From Flavobacteriaceae bacterium (GTDB lineage: Bacteria > Bacteroidota > Bacteroidia > Flavobacteriales > Flavobacteriaceae): a DNA stretch of 21,465 bases. The position numbers and the translations under genes are program-made. The stretch spans positions 1-21,465 of the forward strand of contig CANCFZ010000014.1 in NCBI GenBank assembly GCA_947377425.1, written 5' to 3'. This document shows, piece by piece, positions 19,416 to 21,465 of this stretch. Positions within the stretch are counted from its first letter, which is position 1. Every line of letters starts with the position of its first letter. The notes below the pieces were generated by a model. It saw nothing but the letters and a program-made list of their open reading frames with translations, searched no databases and was not told where the DNA came from.

Positions 19416-19473
19416 ATCATCCGGAATATCATCCGGAATATCATCATCCGCATCATTCATATAATTATCATTT

Positions 19474-19501
19474 CCAAAGACGCGATAAATCGCATTTCTA
19501 C
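19474..19501 (+). repeat. Palindrome copy D (tail type)
   Basis: Left arm AGACGCGA is intact; right arm is TCGCATTT, with two transitions, so two stem pairs are weakened. Confidence 0.88.
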
Positions 19502-19513
19502 ATTCATCCTGCG

Positions 19514-19541
19514 GTACAGACGCGATTCATCGCGTCTCCAC
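19514..19541 (+). repeat. Palindrome copy E (head type)
   Basis: GTAC, core AGACGCGATTCATCGCGTCT, then CCAC. First head of the tandem 93-bp units. Confidence 0.92.
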
Positions 19542-19566
19542 ATCCTCCACATTATCATCATCATTT

Positions 19567-19594
19567 ACAAAGACGCGATAAATCGCATTTCTAC
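19567..19594 (+). repeat. Palindrome copy F (tail type)
   Basis: ACAA then AGACGCGA, centre TAAA, and degenerate right arm TCGCATTT followed by CTAC. Same two transitions as copy D. Confidence 0.9.
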
Positions 19595-19606
19595 ATCCAT
19601 CCTGCG

Positions 19607-19634
19607 GTACAGACGCGATTCATCGCGTCTCCAC
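19607..19634 (+). repeat. Palindrome copy G (head type)
   Basis: Identical to copy E over all 28 bases; starts 93 bases after it. Confidence 0.92.
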
Positions 19635-19659
19635 ATCCTCCAAATTATCATCATCATTT

Positions 19660-19687
19660 ATAAAGACGCGATAAATCGCATTTTTAC
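19660..19687 (+). repeat. Palindrome copy H (tail type)
   Basis: Like copy F, with TTAC instead of CTAC at the right end. Confidence 0.9.
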
Positions 19688-19698
19688 ATCCATCCTGG

Positions 19699-19726
19699 GT
19701 ACAGACGCGATTCATCGCGTCTCCAC
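19699..19726 (+). repeat. Palindrome copy I (head type)
   Basis: Same 28 bases as copies E and G; starts 92 bases after G. Confidence 0.92.
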
Positions 19727-19757
19727 ATCCTCCACATTATTATCATCATCATCATTT

Positions 19758-19785
19758 ACAAAGACGCGATAAATCGCGTCTCTAC
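19758..19785 (-). repeat. Palindrome copy J (tail type), supplies the hsdS stop codon
   Basis: ACAA, AGACGCGA, centre TAAA, intact TCGCGTCT, then CTAC. On the minus strand it begins GTAGAGACG, and the TAG at 19784-19782 is the stop codon of hsdS. Confidence 0.92.
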
Positions 19786-20960
19786 GACACAAACATCCTT
19801 TGCAATAACCCTTTTTTAAACCCCTGCATTTTCCCTAATTCGCATTTAATAACACCTATTTTTTCATCTATACCCGATAAAAATCCTGCAATTTTTTGCT
19901 GTTCGGGTAATGAGGGAATACCACAATTTTCAATTGAATAATCCTTAAAATAAATGTGTGGTATTGTACTTCCTGTAATGTATTTTGTAAAATCAATATT
20001 TGAAAGTAAACAAAATAAAAAATAGGTATCAATATTTTGTTTAGGACTGATAATTTCCATTGTACCTAAAACAGATGATTTCCCTTTACAATATAATAAT
20101 CTCCCAACACCAGCACCATCTTTTACAATACTGATATAATCGTTTTCTTCTTTATAAAAATCAACTTTTTTCAAAATACCAGATGCTCCATAAATAATGA
20201 AATCACCAAAATTATCTTCAATTTTATTCGCAGAAATGTTTGAAGATTTTTTTGTTGCAACTTCTCCCAATTTCTTTTCCTCCCAATCCGCATACTCTTC
20301 ACCATTCTCATCTTTAAACCTTAATTTGCCCGAGAACAATTGTTGCATCACGCCTTTTTTGTACTGTTCTAGTAATGCCGCTTTGCGAGTAAGCTGCTGT
20401 ATCTTTTCATCTACCGCACTTAAAAATGAGGCTATTTTCTCTTGCTCGGGTAGGGTTGTAGTGGTTAATTGAACTTGACTTAATGTGTCTTGACCAACGT
20501 TGTATCTTGTGCTTCCGCCACTTTTATCTGTTATTTCTTTTCTAGCGATTGGAGTTCTTAAAAGATAGTTCATAAATAAAGGGTTATATTCATATTTTGC
20601 TTTTCCTCTAATTACAAACCCTCCAAAAACTGAACTTTTATTTCTATCTAAATAGACATTAGCTTGACCAACTTCTGCTCTTGTTTCTGAACTTCTTTGA
20701 AATAAAATATCTCCATAACTTACTTCATTTTTTTCAAACTCTTTTTCTGTAACTTCTACAGAGCCGATAATGTTATCATAAGTGATAAAATTATTATTTA
20801 AAATATCTAAAACATTAATGAATTTTATTCCTTTTCCGTATTTTTCTTTATCAGAGTTTAACCCATTTTTAAATGTCAATAAATCTCCTAAAATAATTTC
20901 TTTCCATTCACCCTCAAACCCCTTAAACCGCAATTGCGGTATGTTACTTTGCTTGCTCAT
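19782..20960 (-). CDS. hsdS: Type I restriction enzyme, specificity subunit S
   Basis: DNA-recognition subunit that sets the target of both the methylase and the nuclease. The 392-residue protein (from MSKQSNIPQLRF) shows the usual two-fold design: target-recognition domain 1 (about 12-165), coiled spacer 1 starting LPEQEKIASFLSAVDEKI (170-187), target-recognition domain 2 (about 225-348), and spacer 2 starting LPEQQKIAGFLSGIDEKI (351-368). Each recognition domain opens with a W-(K/E)-E-(I/K) type stretch. The start at 20960 is one base after the hsdM stop; a start at 20978 would overlap hsdM and add six residues not typical of the family. The protein ends GLLQRMFVS, and its TAG stop lies inside palindrome copy J. 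Confidence 0.93.
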   Translation of the reverse strand: MSKQSNIPQLRFKGFEGEWKEIILGDLLTFKNGLNSDKEKYGKGIKFINVLDILNNNFITYDNIIGSVEVTEKEFEKNEVSYGDILFQRSSETRAEVGQANVYLDRNKSSVFGGFVIRGKAKYEYNPLFMNYLLRTPIARKEITDKSGGSTRYNVGQDTLSQVQLTTTTLPEQEKIASFLSAVDEKIQQLTRKAALLEQYKKGVMQQLFSGKLRFKDENGEEYADWEEKKLGEVATKKSSNISANKIEDNFGDFIIYGASGILKKVDFYKEENDYISIVKDGAGVGRLLYCKGKSSVLGTMEIISPKQNIDTYFLFCLLSNIDFTKYITGSTIPHIYFKDYSIENCGIPSLPEQQKIAGFLSGIDEKIGVIKCELGKMQGFKKGLLQRMFVS

Positions 20961-20961
20961 C

Positions 20962-21465
20962 TTAAAATGGGGTTTCAATTCCTAATTCAGCACAAAAATC
21001 AGCAATAGTAGTATTGGTGGCTTCGAGAGCCTCAGCCAACAAACGCAGTTCTTGGGTAATGGCAGTTAAATCTATAGCATCTTCGGCCTCAAAGGTGTCT
21101 ACATAGCGCGGAATGTTTAAATTGTAATCGTTATCGGCAATACACGTAGAGACGCGATTAATCGCATCTCCTTCTGATGATGATGATGATGATGCAGATG
21201 ATGATGCAGATGCAGAGACGCGATGAATCGCGTCTGTACTACTGATAGAATAGATAGGGATAAGGCAAGAATATTTATCCTCATTGCTGCGGTTTTTGTA
21301 AGTGCTTATAATCTTGTCAATGTCTTCGGTGCGCAATACGTTTTGGGTTTTCACCTTTTCAAAATGTTGGCTGGCGTCTATAAACAGCACATCGGTAGTG
21401 GTTCGTTTTTTCTTCAAAACCAAAATACAGGTGGGTATGCTCGTACCATAAAAAATATTGGCAGG
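20962..21465 (-). CDS. hsdM: Type I restriction enzyme, methylase subunit M, 3' part (5' end outside window), with in-frame repeat insert
   Basis: C-terminal 167 residues of the N6-adenine methyltransferase subunit. The frame is open to the window edge and reads PANIFYGTSIPTCILVLKKK, so the TTG at 21423 is not the start. Family landmarks follow in order: DVLFIDASQHFEKVKTQN, LRTEDIDKIISTYKNR, KYS, then NDYNLNIPRYVDTFE, and a C-terminal helix ending FCAELGIETPF. Between KYSCLIPIYSIS and ADNDYNLNIPRYV, where relatives have about ten residues, sits an extra stretch of about 32 residues. It is made of TDAIHRVSAS, a serine/alanine tract and GDAINRVST. It is encoded by palindromes L and K with a GAT/ATC repeat between them. 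The frame is kept, so the methylase may still be functional; that needs the upstream half to judge. Confidence 0.92.
   Translation of the reverse strand, partial: PANIFYGTSIPTCILVLKKKRTTTDVLFIDASQHFEKVKTQNVLRTEDIDKIISTYKNRSNEDKYSCLIPIYSISSTDAIHRVSASASSSASSSSSSEGDAINRVSTCIADNDYNLNIPRYVDTFEAEDAIDLTAITQELRLLAEALEATNTTIADFCAELGIETPF
21146..21173 (-). repeat. Palindrome copy K, in frame inside hsdM
   Basis: Plus strand GTAG, AGACGCGA, TTAA, TCGCATCT, CCTT. One G-to-A change weakens the stem. The coding strand reads GDAINRVST. Confidence 0.92.
21212..21239 (-). repeat. Palindrome copy L, in frame inside hsdM
   Basis: Plus strand GCAG, core AGACGCGATGAATCGCGTCT, GTAC. The coding strand reads TDAIHRVSA. 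Confidence 0.92.

Larger units (their letters stand above)
19317..19781. repeat. Palindrome array between hsdS and the RAYT gene
   Basis: This 465-base gap holds no gene. It contains eight palindrome copies (C to J, the last running to 19785) arranged as four composite units: a head palindrome (GTACAGACGCGA...), an ATC-rich spacer, and a tail palindrome (AAGACGCGATAAATCGC...). The last three units form a tandem array with a period of 92-98 bp: heads start at 19514, 19607 and 19699, tails at 19567, 19660 and 19758. The conserved CATCCTG(CG) precedes heads E, G and I and also occurs before C. The first unit (C-D) is looser and its spacer includes two copies of a 12-bp repeat, ATCATCCGGAAT. The layout resembles bacterial interspersed mosaic elements (BIMEs). 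Confidence 0.92.
21146..21239 (-). repeat. Composite repeat (palindromes L and K with trinucleotide spacer) in frame inside hsdM
   Basis: Read on the minus strand: head palindrome L (21239-21212, GTACAGACGCGATTCATCGC...), then an ATC-rich spacer (21211-21174, including six ATC units in a row broken by TCTGC), then tail palindrome K (21173-21146), whose left arm has one transition (GATGCGA). The order head, ATC spacer, tail matches the array units at 19514-19785, so this is a further copy of the same composite. Confidence 0.92.

Noticed and set aside
19206..19772. Open frame on the plus strand through the array (188 codons) with a 31-residue repeated peptide
   Set aside because: It is open only because the palindrome is stop-free in this frame and the unit is about 93 bases, a multiple of three. 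It overlaps the start of the RAYT on the other strand and shows no start signal or domain.
19374..19785. CRISPR-like regular spacing of repeats
   Set aside because: The intervals are near-identical ATC-rich sequence rather than unique spacers, the repeats are palindromes of two alternating types, and no cas gene is nearby.
18669..19785. A complete IS200/IS605 insertion sequence
   Set aside because: No tnpB or left and right end hairpins bracketing the gene as one unit were seen. The protein is of the RAYT type with interspersed palindromes instead.

Overview
The window is AT-rich chromosomal DNA of a member of the Bacteroidota, most likely Flavobacteriaceae. Evidence for this: flavobacterial-type proteins (a DUF5723 outer-membrane protein, a mevalonate-pathway HMG-CoA synthase, a DsbD with a fused thioredoxin domain), genes without Shine-Dalgarno sequences, and promoter elements of the Bacteroidota form TAnnTTTG. 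No RNA genes, CRISPR arrays or phage genes were seen.

Bases 1-15613 are ordinary core genes. On the plus strand are the 3' part of dsbD, comM/yifB and a secreted esterase. On the minus strand, in transcription order, are panB and an RluA-family pseudouridine synthase, a DUF5723 protein with an aldehyde dehydrogenase, a 1350-residue multi-PAS/GAF hybrid histidine kinase with a zinc metallopeptidase, mvaS, and a small membrane protein overlapping an XRE-type regulator. Intrinsic terminators lie after dsbD and after the metallopeptidase.

Bases 15792-21465 hold a type I restriction-modification operon on the minus strand: hsdM (its 5' part runs off the window), hsdS and hsdR. Between hsdS and hsdR lie a REP-associated tyrosine transposase (RAYT) and a 0.4-kb array of short palindromes. 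The palindrome is about 28 bp, with arms GTAGAGACGCGA and its reverse complement around a 4-base centre. I count twelve copies, all between 18929 and 21239, and none elsewhere in the window.

Eight copies form the array. Two lie in frame inside the RAYT gene itself, and two form a composite in frame inside hsdM. The array copy nearest hsdS supplies the hsdS stop codon. Two of the three reading frames of the palindrome are free of stops, and the in-gene copies use exactly those two. The copies adjoin simple repeats with 3-, 6-, 9- or 12-bp units, which keep the frame when they change length. This RAYT plus self-inserting, protein-coding palindrome family within a restriction operon is the most unusual content of the window.
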